Origin: a virus
Direction: 5' to 3' (one strand)
IMG/VR virus record: IMGVR_UViG_3300021960_005016
Span: 1 to 21,447 of that record
Length of the DNA: 21,447 bases
This document shows positions 6,376 through 13,693 of the stretch, in pieces. The notes below the pieces were generated by a model. That model ran no database searches and was not told where the DNA came from. It worked only from the letters and a program-made list of their open reading frames with translations. Each line of letters begins with the position of its first letter. Within the stretch, counting starts at the first letter, position 1. A program made the translations under genes and the position numbers.

Positions 6376-6936
6376 TTATGTTTGACTTGATAGTCGATGT
6401 GAGACTTTACTAATTAAGTACTGCAAAGACACATTAGACCATATGTTATGATCTTGCGGTTCATAATCATAGATAGGCACTATATTTTTCATTTCTGGAA
6501 TAAATTCTTTAGTTATTAAATTACCAATATAAATTGATTCTTTTACCTTTGTAGTATCAGTAAGTTCTACATCAAACAGTGTTGGGCCGTTAAACATAAG
6601 TTGTTCAAACTCAACAGTTTCTCCTTCGTTAATTGTAATTGGAAATGGTTGTGCTTCTAATTCATATCCATTAAATTTATACAAAGGTGTTTCAATTGGT
6701 TGATCAAATGTAATTTTTCCTTTCTTTCCATTTAGGATAGCAGGATAATCTACCAAACATTTTTCTAATGTAAGTGATCCTTTAGTTACTTCAATTTTAA
6801 TATTGCAACTATCGTGTAGAGTTGTTTCTGTAGAAAAACTATAAATTAAATCTGTATTAGATGATTCTGATAATTCTTGATTGATATAAACTTTGTATTC
6901 AGCATTGTTAATGCCATAAAGTTTTAAGGTACGCAT
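6376..6936 (-). CDS. Hypothetical late protein, 186 residues, beta-rich
   Basis: I do not recognise a family with known function. The sequence alternates short hydrophobic and polar segments typical of all-beta folds, for example VYINQELSES, ITFDQPIETPLYKF and PFPITINEGETVEFEQL. There is no signal peptide and no membrane segment. The start at 6936 has a GAAAGGA ribosome site and its own late-type promoter (6968-6961), so it is expected late and may be a virion or assembly protein. It is the last gene before the long non-coding region. No catalytic motif is visible. Confidence 0.65.
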   Translation of the reverse strand: MRTLKLYGINNAEYKVYINQELSESSNTDLIYSFSTETTLHDSCNIKIEVTKGSLTLEKCLVDYPAILNGKKGKITFDQPIETPLYKFNGYELEAQPFPITINEGETVEFEQLMFNGPTLFDVELTDTTKVKESIYIGNLITKEFIPEMKNIVPIYDYEPQDHNIWSNVSLQYLISKVSHRLSSQT

Positions 6937-6960
6937 AATATTCCTTTCAAAGTGTAAAAA

Positions 6961-6968
6961 TACTTATG
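6961..6968 (-). promoter_or_regulatory. T4-type late promoter CATAAGTA (6936 gene)
   Basis: The minus strand reads CATAAGTA then TTTTT, with a predicted start at A6955. This leaves a 19-base leader containing GAAAGGA before the ATG at 6936. The G in the sixth position departs from TATAAATA, so it is a weaker match. Confidence 0.5.
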
Positions 6969-6971
6969 CGT

Positions 6972-7622
6972 TTATGTGTCGAGGGTTTCGTCTTTTGACT
7001 TGTATGCCCATTCGTCAGTGTGTCCTACACTCCACTTAGGTGTGTTTTCAACTGTGTAGTTTTGGGTACATACTTTGAAGTCCGGAGTAAGTTTCTTATC
7101 CGGAACTAAACTTTGATCAGTCCAAACAATTCTATTATTTGGTTGTGCGGTAAATTGGCCGTTTTCTAATTTAATAAAGTTAAATGATTTGTGTTCTGGG
7201 TCGTGTTCTGAAAAGTTTACGTTTAATGAATTATTATCTCTATGGCAAGTATCAAGTGTAAACATATATTCGCCTTTGTGCATTTTTCGATCTTTACCAA
7301 AGAACTCGCAATCGCATAGCATAGGCTTTTTAATTACTGTAATGTCGTAATCAAAACAATCCCATATTTGTAAATGGTCTAATGGAAGTTGGTTGTCTTT
7401 GTCGTAATCTTCTTTCCAAACAAATGCACTAATAGGTAGTTTGTCGTATAATGCACCGTACTCAGTTAACAGTGTTTCAATGTATAGTGCTTTACTTTCT
7501 ATGCTTCTAATTGAAATCCAAATGCCAGGAGTAAGTTCTCCGTGTCCTTTTTGATGATCGTAGAGGTATTCTTTTTTAACAAAGACTTCAACAGGCGGTA
7601 GGTTATGCACAAGAAAAGACAT
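6972..7622 (-). CDS. Conserved marine T4-like phage protein, unknown function
   Basis: 216 residues. The N-terminus (MSFLVHNLPPVEVFVKKEYL) and segments such as YGALYDKLPISAFVW and CEFFGKDRKMHKGEYMFTLD recall a protein I know as conserved in T4-like cyanophages, where it has no assigned function. It has no signal peptide and is rich in aromatic residues. Cysteines occur at CDC near residue 120 and at later positions but form no obvious zinc motif. It has its own late promoter with a 20-base leader and an AAAGGAG ribosome site, so it should be strongly expressed late, which is compatible with a virion or assembly role. That role is inference. Confidence 0.75.
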   Translation of the reverse strand: MSFLVHNLPPVEVFVKKEYLYDHQKGHGELTPGIWISIRSIESKALYIETLLTEYGALYDKLPISAFVWKEDYDKDNQLPLDHLQIWDCFDYDITVIKKPMLCDCEFFGKDRKMHKGEYMFTLDTCHRDNNSLNVNFSEHDPEHKSFNFIKLENGQFTAQPNNRIVWTDQSLVPDKKLTPDFKVCTQNYTVENTPKWSVGHTDEWAYKSKDETLDT

Positions 7623-7647
7623 AGTGCTCCTTTAAGTTTGTTTAGTG

Positions 7648-7655
7648 TATTTATG
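7648..7655 (-). promoter_or_regulatory. T4-type late promoter CATAAATA (7622 gene)
   Basis: The minus strand reads CATAAATA then CACTA, with a predicted start at A7642 and a 20-base leader with AAAGGAG before the ATG at 7622. The TAA stop of the 47-residue gene (7653-7651) is inside the motif. Confidence 0.7.
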
Positions 7656-7794
7656 ACTTATTGGTCTTCTTCCGACCTTGACAGTGAGACTTTTGAGAGA
7701 ACCCTTTAGGGTTAGAACAGTTAATAGAGCGTTTGTATTTGTTGCTCCACTTTTCGTAAATTTCTAATTTCTTGAGAAGTTCAAGACGTTTCAT
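7651..7794 (-). CDS. 47-residue basic protein with NPKGFSQ...HC motif
   Basis: A short frame with ATG at 7794 that shares one base with the previous stop (TAATG) and TAA at 7653-7651. The N-terminus MKRLELLKKLEIYEK is a charged amphipathic helix. The C-terminal half has C26 and C38 in INCSNPKGFSQKSHCQGRKK, very rich in Lys and Arg. I recall this NPKGFSQ...HCQGRKK signature as a recurring tail in marine phage proteins, without known function. It could bind nucleic acid or a metal with Cys and His. Coupled start, conserved-looking motif and exact fit between neighbours support a real gene. Confidence 0.7.
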   Translation of the reverse strand: MKRLELLKKLEIYEKWSNKYKRSINCSNPKGFSQKSHCQGRKKTNKS

Positions 7795-8390
7795 TACATC
7801 TTGACGCAGTTGTCTACAGTTTTGCCACCTTTTTTCTTGGTGCCCATTCTTTTATAGCCTTTCCAGCATACTTTGCCGTCAACGCCTTTTTGTTTTTCTT
7901 CTGGTAATGTAGTGTAACTTGGTTTTCCACACTCTTTACAAGTACCAAGTTTATTTTCTAACATTTTAGATAAACTTGTTTTATAGTCTGAGGATTCTTT
8001 TTTAGCAAATTGTGGTGGTACTTCACCTTTTTTAGGCTTGCTACCTTTGTCTTTAAGTGCCTTCTTCATTGGCTCTTTTTTGTCGCCATCTTTGTCTACA
8101 TCAAGAAAGTCTGGCTTAGATTTCTTTGCTTCTGCTACTTCATCAAATTTAGTTTCATAATCCATATGATGGTATACTGAACTAATGTAGTCAGCGGCTT
8201 TTGTAATCTTTGCTTGAACCCAACCTTCAAGGCCGTCTGCTTCGCTAACGCCCTTCATCATTTCATGAAGTTTAATTGCGTACTTGGCTACTTTGTACAA
8301 CTCGGCACGTGCCATTTGTACTTCGTGATCTGATTCAGCCTTGTATGCTAAATCTGCTAAACCTTCAGTTGTAAGTTCTTTCTTTTTCAT
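7794..8390 (-). CDS. Late protein with DxDxDG loop and C-terminal Cys module
   Basis: 198 residues in three parts. Residues 1-85 are helical and start with MKKKELTTEG, similar to the starts of neighbouring genes. Residues 91-115 hold KPDFLDVDKDGDKKEPM, with a DxDxDGxxxE pattern (D97, D99, D101, E106) like short Excalibur/dockerin-type calcium loops; nearly the same module occurs in the 281-residue protein at 16227-15382. Residues 150-198 hold C151, C154, C175 and C195 in a basic tail (CWKGYKRMGTKKKGGK...NC), perhaps a zinc site. I recall such tails in many marine phage proteins. Function is unknown; capsid packaging is a hypothesis. The start lies five bases after a late promoter. Confidence 0.75.
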   Translation of the reverse strand: MKKKELTTEGLADLAYKAESDHEVQMARAELYKVAKYAIKLHEMMKGVSEADGLEGWVQAKITKAADYISSVYHHMDYETKFDEVAEAKKSKPDFLDVDKDGDKKEPMKKALKDKGSKPKKGEVPPQFAKKESSDYKTSLSKMLENKLGTCKECGKPSYTTLPEEKQKGVDGKVCWKGYKRMGTKKKGGKTVDNCVKM

Positions 8391-8395
8391 AATAG

Positions 8396-8403
8396 TATTT
8401 ACC
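8396..8403 (-). promoter_or_regulatory. Late promoter GGTAAATA five bases before the 8390 start
   Basis: The minus strand reads GGTAAATACTATTATG, matching the extended T4 late consensus TAAATACTATT with the ATG directly behind it. By T4 geometry the transcript would begin at the A of the ATG. The TAA stop of the previous gene (8401-8399) is inside the motif. A GAGG lies 11 bases before the ATG and could serve read-through transcripts. Confidence 0.6.
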
Positions 8404-9355
8404 TCTTAACTGTGCTTCCGCCCATTAAATTATTGCCCATGTCTAAAGCGTTTACTGCTGTACCGTCTGCTTTTTTCTTTTGTGGCGCCTTGGGTAAGCC
8501 TTTTGAATCTTTTGGTCTATGTCCGTATGCTTGTGCTGGATTTGCCACTGAAGCAATATTACCTGCTGAAGTTGCTCCTGCTGTTGCTACTTCTTTAATA
8601 CCTGCAAGTGCTTTCATTTCGTTTGCAAAATCAGATGCTTGTGTTTGTTGTGTTTCTGATGTACCTGAAACTAATTTTGCTAATTGCATAATATGATCTG
8701 CTTCGTCAACCGGCTTGTCTTTATCAAGTGCCGCTTTACGCTTCATTAATTCTTTTTTAAGTTCTGGATCTTTTGATGTTTCTGGATTCGTTTGAATATC
8801 CTGCAATGCTTTTTTCTTAGCATCGTAATCATCTTTGTCTTTAGTAGGTGTATAGTTAGATGATTCTGCTGGTGCCGCACCTTTTTCTGCTTGTTTAACC
8901 AGCATCATAAACTTTTGACGCATTGCTTGATCACCGAGAATAGTTGTTAACTGTTTTGCAAATGGAGCAATTTGTTTAGCAAGGTTACCTTGTAATGCAC
9001 CGCCTGATGCAAGTTTATCTAAACCCTTTGCCATCATAGCACCCGAACCACCTTTAGCACCCATAGCCGAAGTAGCCATTTTAGCACCTTGTGCTGTTTT
9101 TTGTGCCGCTTGTTTATCAGCACCAGAAGCCATTCCAGCAACTTTACCTGCAACACCACCTTGTTGTTGTGCCGCCGTTTTAACATCGTCTTTAGATGCT
9201 CCTGTAGCGTTTGCTACTGCACCTACAGCCATATCAGCACCTTTTTGTGCTACTTTGCCAGCCGCCGCCTTAACTGCACCAGCCGCCTTTTGAGCACCAG
9301 TTTTCATAGCATCTAATGGGTTTGCTTCTGTTGTTGTTAATTCTCTCAGTTTCAT
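8399..9355 (-). CDS. Ala/Gly/Lys-rich late protein, putative internal head protein
   Basis: 318 residues of strongly biased composition. After MKLRELTTTEANP comes about 110 residues rich in Ala, Gly, Lys and Gln (for example KAAGAVKAAAGKVAQKGAD), reminiscent of histone H1-like or amphipathic-helix proteins. A more ordinary helical part follows (about 125-160, KQLTTILGDQAMRQKFMMLV), then a charged middle and a Gly/Pro-containing C-terminus. There is no membrane helix long enough to be convincing and no catalytic motif. The start resembles the T4 internal-protein capsid-targeting peptide. It has a late promoter five bases before the ATG. A packaged DNA-associated protein is my best guess, but composition alone is weak evidence. 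Confidence 0.7.
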   Translation of the reverse strand: MKLRELTTTEANPLDAMKTGAQKAAGAVKAAAGKVAQKGADMAVGAVANATGASKDDVKTAAQQQGGVAGKVAGMASGADKQAAQKTAQGAKMATSAMGAKGGSGAMMAKGLDKLASGGALQGNLAKQIAPFAKQLTTILGDQAMRQKFMMLVKQAEKGAAPAESSNYTPTKDKDDYDAKKKALQDIQTNPETSKDPELKKELMKRKAALDKDKPVDEADHIMQLAKLVSGTSETQQTQASDFANEMKALAGIKEVATAGATSAGNIASVANPAQAYGHRPKDSKGLPKAPQKKKADGTAVNALDMGNNLMGGSTVKR

Positions 9356-9359
9356 ATTA

Positions 9360-10925
9360 CTATTTACCTTTTTTTCCGCCCTTCATATTAGCACACCAGT
9401 GATACATTTTGCCTTTTTCACCACCATGTTTACGAGCCTTAGCACGTAAACTACTTACAGATCCTTTACAACTTGCACCAGCCTTCTTGACTCTGCCCGG
9501 ACGACTTTTACCCTTTTTTTTACCGTCAGCAAAGTTTTCACTTACATCAGGACTTTTTTTTAGACCAATTATAAGCCTATATGCATTAGGATCATCACTA
9601 ATTACTTCGTCGTATTGTGCGTCTTTGTAACCATCAGCGTCTTGCACATCATAACCAAGACGTTTTAGTTGTTTTAACATATATGCTTTTTCTTTGTCAC
9701 CACCATAAAACTGCACCATGATATCAGGATCATCTGGATTCATATCGTTTGGGTCAATATCTTTAATGTTTGCCATATTAGTACCAAGTTTTATAAAGTC
9801 ATAATCAGCATCAGATTTGACCAATGAAGTATTTTTAGGATTAGGAATTAATTCACCTTCATCTGTTTTTTTATTAAACTTATGTGTGTACGCATCTTTA
9901 TCACCACGTGCCGCCGCGGCTCTTCTTGCTTTAACTTTATCTGCAACACTTGGCTCTTCTGGAGCACGTTTCTTTTTAATCGTTGTACGTGGAACATTAC
10001 GAGTAGCAAACCCTAATATTTCATTTGTGTTTTCTTCTGCTGGTTTATTAAAGTAATCTTTTAAACTTGAAGCAGTTCTTTCAAACTTGTGATCTTTGTG
10101 CTTAAATCCAACGCCACCTGCAGATTGCCATTTAGAAACGTTTTGACCAAAGTCGTCAATTAGTATGTTAGGTGTACCGTCTGGTTGTTTTGCATATGCT
10201 TGTTTGTCTGTGGTAATAATAACTTTCTTAGGCGGAAATGCTGATAGATTATTTTTAACCCATTCTCTTTTGTGTGGTTCTGCTCTGTCGTCATTAGCAA
10301 GAGGAGCAGAAAGAATATTGTACTCGCCTTTAATATCTTTAATGATACCTAATAGTTTATCTGCATTAGGTGTAGGCTTTAGTTTTAACCAAAAATCTTC
10401 TGTATCTCTAATCTTTTGTAATGCGGCATCAACATTTTTAATTTGTTTCCAATCTTTGACACCCATCATTTTAGTCCATTCACCAAAGAAGTCTACAAGT
10501 ACACCGTCCATATCCACATAGATTTCTGAATCGCTTGATAGTTCTTTGCCTTTAAGTTCGTTAAGTTTAGATTCTTTTGCCATCTTAGTTGCAGTTGCAT
10601 ACATGACTGCTTCTGCATCATCACCATAACGCTTTTTAAAATCTTTTTTGTTTTTCTTCATACCTTTGACGTATTTTTCTTTGTCTTTTTCTTCGCCTTT
10701 GGTAAGTGAACGTTCTTCAACACTTTCGGCCATACCTAAGTTGAATAGTACGTTTGTTTTAGAACCTTTGACTTTTTTGCTTAATGTTGGCGGACGGCCG
10801 TCTTTATCAACTTTGAAACCAAGTTTGCCTGCTTCAATTGGAATCTGATTTACTCCAACATCAGGCGTTGTATTAACACCTTTTACAATTCTTCCACCAA
10901 ATTCTTTTAGTTCTTGCCATCTCAT
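9360..10925 (-). CDS. Multidomain protein with HAD 5'-nucleotidase-like domain and shared phage modules
   Basis: 521 residues. Residues 1-70 begin MRWQELKEFGGR. Residues 77-117 hold a module (KYVKGMKKNKKDFKKRYG ... AVMYATATKMAKE) nearly identical to the end of the 281-residue protein upstream. Residues 132-290 form a HAD domain of deoxy-5'-nucleotidase type: D138 and D140 in YVDMDGVLVDF, S206 in ILSAP, K241-K246 region, and D257/D258 in ILIDDFG. An acidic region at about 375-470 and a basic Cys tail (C484, and WCANM near 512) follow. The HAD motifs look intact, so dephosphorylation of nucleotides is plausible. Domain order suggests an enzyme tethered inside a larger structural or packaged protein. 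ATGA-type overlap couples it to the gene upstream. Confidence 0.8.
   Translation of the reverse strand: MRWQELKEFGGRIVKGVNTTPDVGVNQIPIEAGKLGFKVDKDGRPPTLSKKVKGSKTNVLFNLGMAESVEERSLTKGEEKDKEKYVKGMKKNKKDFKKRYGDDAEAVMYATATKMAKESKLNELKGKELSSDSEIYVDMDGVLVDFFGEWTKMMGVKDWKQIKNVDAALQKIRDTEDFWLKLKPTPNADKLLGIIKDIKGEYNILSAPLANDDRAEPHKREWVKNNLSAFPPKKVIITTDKQAYAKQPDGTPNILIDDFGQNVSKWQSAGGVGFKHKDHKFERTASSLKDYFNKPAEENTNEILGFATRNVPRTTIKKKRAPEEPSVADKVKARRAAAARGDKDAYTHKFNKKTDEGELIPNPKNTSLVKSDADYDFIKLGTNMANIKDIDPNDMNPDDPDIMVQFYGGDKEKAYMLKQLKRLGYDVQDADGYKDAQYDEVISDDPNAYRLIIGLKKSPDVSENFADGKKKGKSRPGRVKKAGASCKGSVSSLRAKARKHGGEKGKMYHWCANMKGGKKGK
9361..9368 (-). promoter_or_regulatory. Late promoter GGTAAATA five bases before the 9355 start
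   Basis: The minus strand reads GGTAAATA, GTAAT, then the ATG at 9355. The TAG stop of the HAD protein (9362-9360) overlaps the end of the motif. An AAAGG lies 12 bases from the ATG. Confidence 0.5.
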
Positions 10926-11146
10926 TTTTTACGGCTCCTTAATCCTGGAGGATACTCTTGACCCTTCCAGTAAGGACGGCTAAACCATAGTTTAAACCAA
11001 TCTTCATCACCTGGACGTAAATTCTTTTCTTTTTCTATACGTCTTTTTTCTGTACCTGTATGACTAATATTTTCGTCTACAGGTTTTAAACCTTTAAAAC
11101 TATATTCGCCAACACCTGCTAATTTTTTAAGTGTATCTAAGTCCAT
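10922..11146 (-). CDS. Hypothetical small late protein, 74 residues
   Basis: The protein starts MDLDTLKKLAGVGEYSF and has a charged middle (TGTEKRRIEKEKNLRPGDED) and an aromatic C-terminal part (WFKLWFSRPYWKGQEYPPG) ending in basic residues. I have seen similar short proteins in marine T4-like phages without function. Its ATG shares a base with the previous stop (TAATG), and its TGA overlaps the next ATG. It is therefore translated as part of the run cytidylyltransferase, this gene, HAD protein. The tryptophan-rich motif may bind a partner protein, but nothing shows which. Confidence 0.7.
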   Translation of the reverse strand: MDLDTLKKLAGVGEYSFKGLKPVDENISHTGTEKRRIEKEKNLRPGDEDWFKLWFSRPYWKGQEYPPGLRSRKK

Positions 11147-11715
11147 TATGACGCCTGTAGTATTGTTGATAAGTTATCGAACATCTTTTTAGCATAAGGT
11201 TGTGCCGCTTTAGTAACGCCTTTACTAAATGCTTCAAAGTTATTATCCATAACTGCTTGACGCATTTTACTTGCACTCATTCCTGATGCATCATCTGCAT
11301 CTGGATTACGTGATAATCTTTGAAACTTAATTTCTTCAAAATCGAAAAATCCGTGATCTTTTTTTATGCCGTTGTATTGTTCTAATAATTTACCTAACTT
11401 ATCTTCACCTTCGAAGAAAGTCACTTTAGAATAACCTCTTGCATACAAATCACTTGCGGCAAACATAATATTTTTAGATAGTTCTATTTTAATATCTGGG
11501 AAACTTTTTCTTGCCCAATCTAATTTTTCATTTGGGTTTAAAGGATCTGTTGGAAGTTTTGCGGCTCTGTCTGTTAAGAAAAGTATTGCATCACCTGGAC
11601 CTTGTTTAAGTGCTTCAACAAGTAAGCCGTGTCCTGTCGTAGCCGGATTAAGTCTTCCTAAAGCAAAACTAACTTCTTTGCCCAACTGTTCAACAAACAA
11701 TTCTCTTAACTGCAT
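11146..11715 (-). CDS. Cytidylyltransferase-fold nucleotidyltransferase
   Basis: 189 residues of the HIGH-motif nucleotidyltransferase superfamily (NMN/phosphopantetheine adenylyl- and cytidylyltransferases). The first motif is FALGRLNPATTGHGLLVEA at residues 17-35; the usual HxGH is TTGH here, as in many phage members. The second is SGMSASKMRQAV at about 143-154, corresponding to the ISSTxxR-type motif. It should transfer an AMP or CMP unit to a phosphorylated substrate such as NMN, but the substrate is not readable. Before the fold starts there is an extra peptide, MQLRELFVEQ, like those of neighbouring late genes and like T4 capsid-targeting peptides. Lies in a coupled run after terminase, so it is probably a late gene. 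Confidence 0.8.
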   Translation of the reverse strand: MQLRELFVEQLGKEVSFALGRLNPATTGHGLLVEALKQGPGDAILFLTDRAAKLPTDPLNPNEKLDWARKSFPDIKIELSKNIMFAASDLYARGYSKVTFFEGEDKLGKLLEQYNGIKKDHGFFDFEEIKFQRLSRNPDADDASGMSASKMRQAVMDNNFEAFSKGVTKAAQPYAKKMFDNLSTILQAS

Positions 11716-12044
11716 TAGTACTCACCTTCTTTAAATGCTTCTACTTCCTGTTCATAAATCATTTCTGCAAGTGATTTTCTTTCGTCCATAGTAATAAGAT
11801 CATTACCACGTTGTGGTAAGTCATATTTTTTAATATAATGATCTACACCTTTATCAATCATAGGTAAAATAATTTCAATCGTTTTATTTTTATCGCCATT
11901 ATTATAACAGTCTTGACATTTTGCCATAGTAGGGTAGTACATTTGCCTATAGAAAGCAGTATCGTCTCTCATATGACACAATAAGTCACTTGGAACATCA
12001 TATGAAGGGTTATCTTCTTTATTTAAAATATCATCAAATTTCAT
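11715..12044 (-). CDS. Hypothetical late protein, 109 residues
   Basis: The chosen ATG at 12044 (MKFDDILNKEDNPSYDVP) has an AGGAAG ribosome site seven bases upstream, formed by the end of the previous gene. A 19-residue upstream extension is open but would overlap that gene heavily. The protein is helical and acidic, with three Cys (in LLCHMRDD and AKCQDCYNN) and a segment HMRDDTAFYRQMYYPTMAKC that I associate with small marine phage proteins of unknown function. Its stop shares one base with the start of the nucleotidyltransferase gene. No function can be assigned. Confidence 0.7.
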   Translation of the reverse strand: MKFDDILNKEDNPSYDVPSDLLCHMRDDTAFYRQMYYPTMAKCQDCYNNGDKNKTIEIILPMIDKGVDHYIKKYDLPQRGNDLITMDERKSLAEMIYEQEVEAFKEGEY

Positions 12045-12045
12045 A

Positions 12046-13677
12046 TTACCACTTCCTGCAAGACCAATATCTTGCCTTTGTTCTTGGACCTGGATTATCA
12101 CAGTTATGTCTTGCTCGGAAACTTCTTCTACGTGCAGGGTTAGACTTTTTAATGCTCATTGCTTTACCTTTAACACTTGAGCCACCGTGTCCAAAGTTTA
12201 CTTTCTTTACGTTGCCTGTTTTAGGATCTTTTACATATACCTTAAACTTCTTAACGTCACCTTGCATAGGCTTACCAAGTTTAACTTTACGTCCTTGGTA
12301 CTCTGCTTCGTCCATGATGTCATCTTCGTTATACCACATCTCACCGTATGCTTCGTAAAAGTCATCATCGTCATCATATGTTTCGTCAATACTTGCACCA
12401 GCAAGTTCTTTAATTCTATCAACTTCTTTTTGACCCATCTTATCATCGTAGTCATCTTGTGCCGCATCCATTGCATACTCATGATCCGGACCATCTGGTC
12501 GAACTACCATTGTAGCAAATTCGTCATCAACTTTAGCATTGCCTTCATATTCTGACTCACCTCTTAATGAGTTAGGATCTACTTTACCGTTAACTACTTT
12601 ATAGTATAATGTACCATATGCTGTTTCACCGTCATCACCTGTGAATTCAAATTCTGTTTCGTATTCTTCGTTGTTGTGCGATTCTTCTTTTACAACTTCA
12701 TCCAAATCAAGTGTTGTTTCACTAATTCTTTTTTGATGTATTTTGTGTAATAGAGGGAACATATCTCTCAATTCATTGTTAAATTGAGGAATAGTAAAGG
12801 CATTGGTAAGATCATTTACAATGTCTTCTCCCAATTCGTCATCAGTTGACTCTAAAGGTTGGAAATTTTCTTTGTATTCTGAATAATATTTTTGACCTTG
12901 TAATTTTTTAATATGTTCTCTCAAACCGTTTAATTCTGCTTCAGCACCTTCAATAATATCACTTGAAGTTTGATTCATAAAATCTTTTCTACCAACATAT
13001 CTTTTGAATGCTGAAAGTTTAGCAATGTTACCTGAAGTTTCAATAATGTGTTTACCTAATTCATCATGAGGAATACCGCCGTTAGCAACATGACGTGCCA
13101 TTGCTCTTGCGCCTGCTAAATGAGCAAACGGATATTTAAAACGTTCACCTGCTTCGTTTTCAATAAACAACGAACTAATATGTCTTGTTCTAGCACCAGT
13201 TTGTTCTGCGTTAATTTCTTTTTTATGTCTTACGATAAGTTTCGTCTTATCTAATTCCTCATAACTAGATTTTGTAGTTCCGTACATTGCCGACTCCTGA
13301 ACATTTTTGTTTGCCAAATAATTATAATCTCTTTTGTCTAAGTTTGCTTTTGCAATATCTCTAGTATCAAATTGCATCATGTGCCTCTTAGCAAAAAATC
13401 GCATTTCCTTAAGAAATGCATACCATTCATCTTCTTGTTGTTCAGACACATTTTCTAACATACCTTGGCTATAATAAATCTTTAATGTATCAGAATCTTT
13501 AATAGAAACAGATACAGCACCCTTGTTTTCACCGTTTGTTACATAATCAAAATCAAAGAAACGTGCTTGACTTTCATTTTGCGTAGGTGCACCAGTATCG
13601 TCGCCCATTTCCACACGTGGAAATCTCGATCTAATTTTCTCAAAAAGAGAAGTTGAAATAGAATCTAAACCCTTCAT
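12046..13677 (-). CDS. Large late protein with acidic middle and DUF5872-like C-terminal module
   Basis: 543 residues from the ATG at 13677 (MKGLDSISTSLFEKIRSRF). The first 300 residues look like a mixed helical domain. Residues about 305-460 are very acidic (runs such as YDDDDDFYE). The last 80 residues form a basic module that ends SFRARHNCDNPGP ... ARYWSCRKW, a tail I know from many unrelated marine phage proteins (DUF5872-like). Two Cys and aromatic residues in it may form a small fold. The function of the whole protein is unknown; its place right after terminase suggests head or packaging involvement. A longer frame would start at 13707 inside the terminase gene with no ribosome site; the chosen ATG is five bases after a late promoter but also lacks a Shine-Dalgarno sequence. 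Confidence 0.8.
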   Translation of the reverse strand: MKGLDSISTSLFEKIRSRFPRVEMGDDTGAPTQNESQARFFDFDYVTNGENKGAVSVSIKDSDTLKIYYSQGMLENVSEQQEDEWYAFLKEMRFFAKRHMMQFDTRDIAKANLDKRDYNYLANKNVQESAMYGTTKSSYEELDKTKLIVRHKKEINAEQTGARTRHISSLFIENEAGERFKYPFAHLAGARAMARHVANGGIPHDELGKHIIETSGNIAKLSAFKRYVGRKDFMNQTSSDIIEGAEAELNGLREHIKKLQGQKYYSEYKENFQPLESTDDELGEDIVNDLTNAFTIPQFNNELRDMFPLLHKIHQKRISETTLDLDEVVKEESHNNEEYETEFEFTGDDGETAYGTLYYKVVNGKVDPNSLRGESEYEGNAKVDDEFATMVVRPDGPDHEYAMDAAQDDYDDKMGQKEVDRIKELAGASIDETYDDDDDFYEAYGEMWYNEDDIMDEAEYQGRKVKLGKPMQGDVKKFKVYVKDPKTGNVKKVNFGHGGSSVKGKAMSIKKSNPARRRSFRARHNCDNPGPRTKARYWSCRKW

Positions 13678-13682
13678 AATGT

Positions 13683-13690
13683 TATTTATG
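13683..13690 (-). promoter_or_regulatory. Late promoter CATAAATA five bases before the 13677 start
   Basis: The minus strand reads CATAAATA, ACATT, then ATG. The terminase stop is three bases upstream of the motif. No Shine-Dalgarno sequence lies between terminase and this ATG, so the start may be used on a transcript beginning at or very near the ATG. Confidence 0.65.
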
Positions 13691-13693
13691 CTA

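Noticed and set aside
7693-7720. Palindrome AACCCTAAAGGGTT
   Set aside because: Only a 2-base loop, lies inside the coding part of the 47-residue gene and is not followed by a U-run; probably codon-driven.
12046-12494. Minus-strand second frames of 80-90 codons inside the 543-residue gene and the terminase gene
   Set aside because: They run in another frame of clear genes, consist of low-complexity Met/Thr-rich sequence and have no ribosome site.
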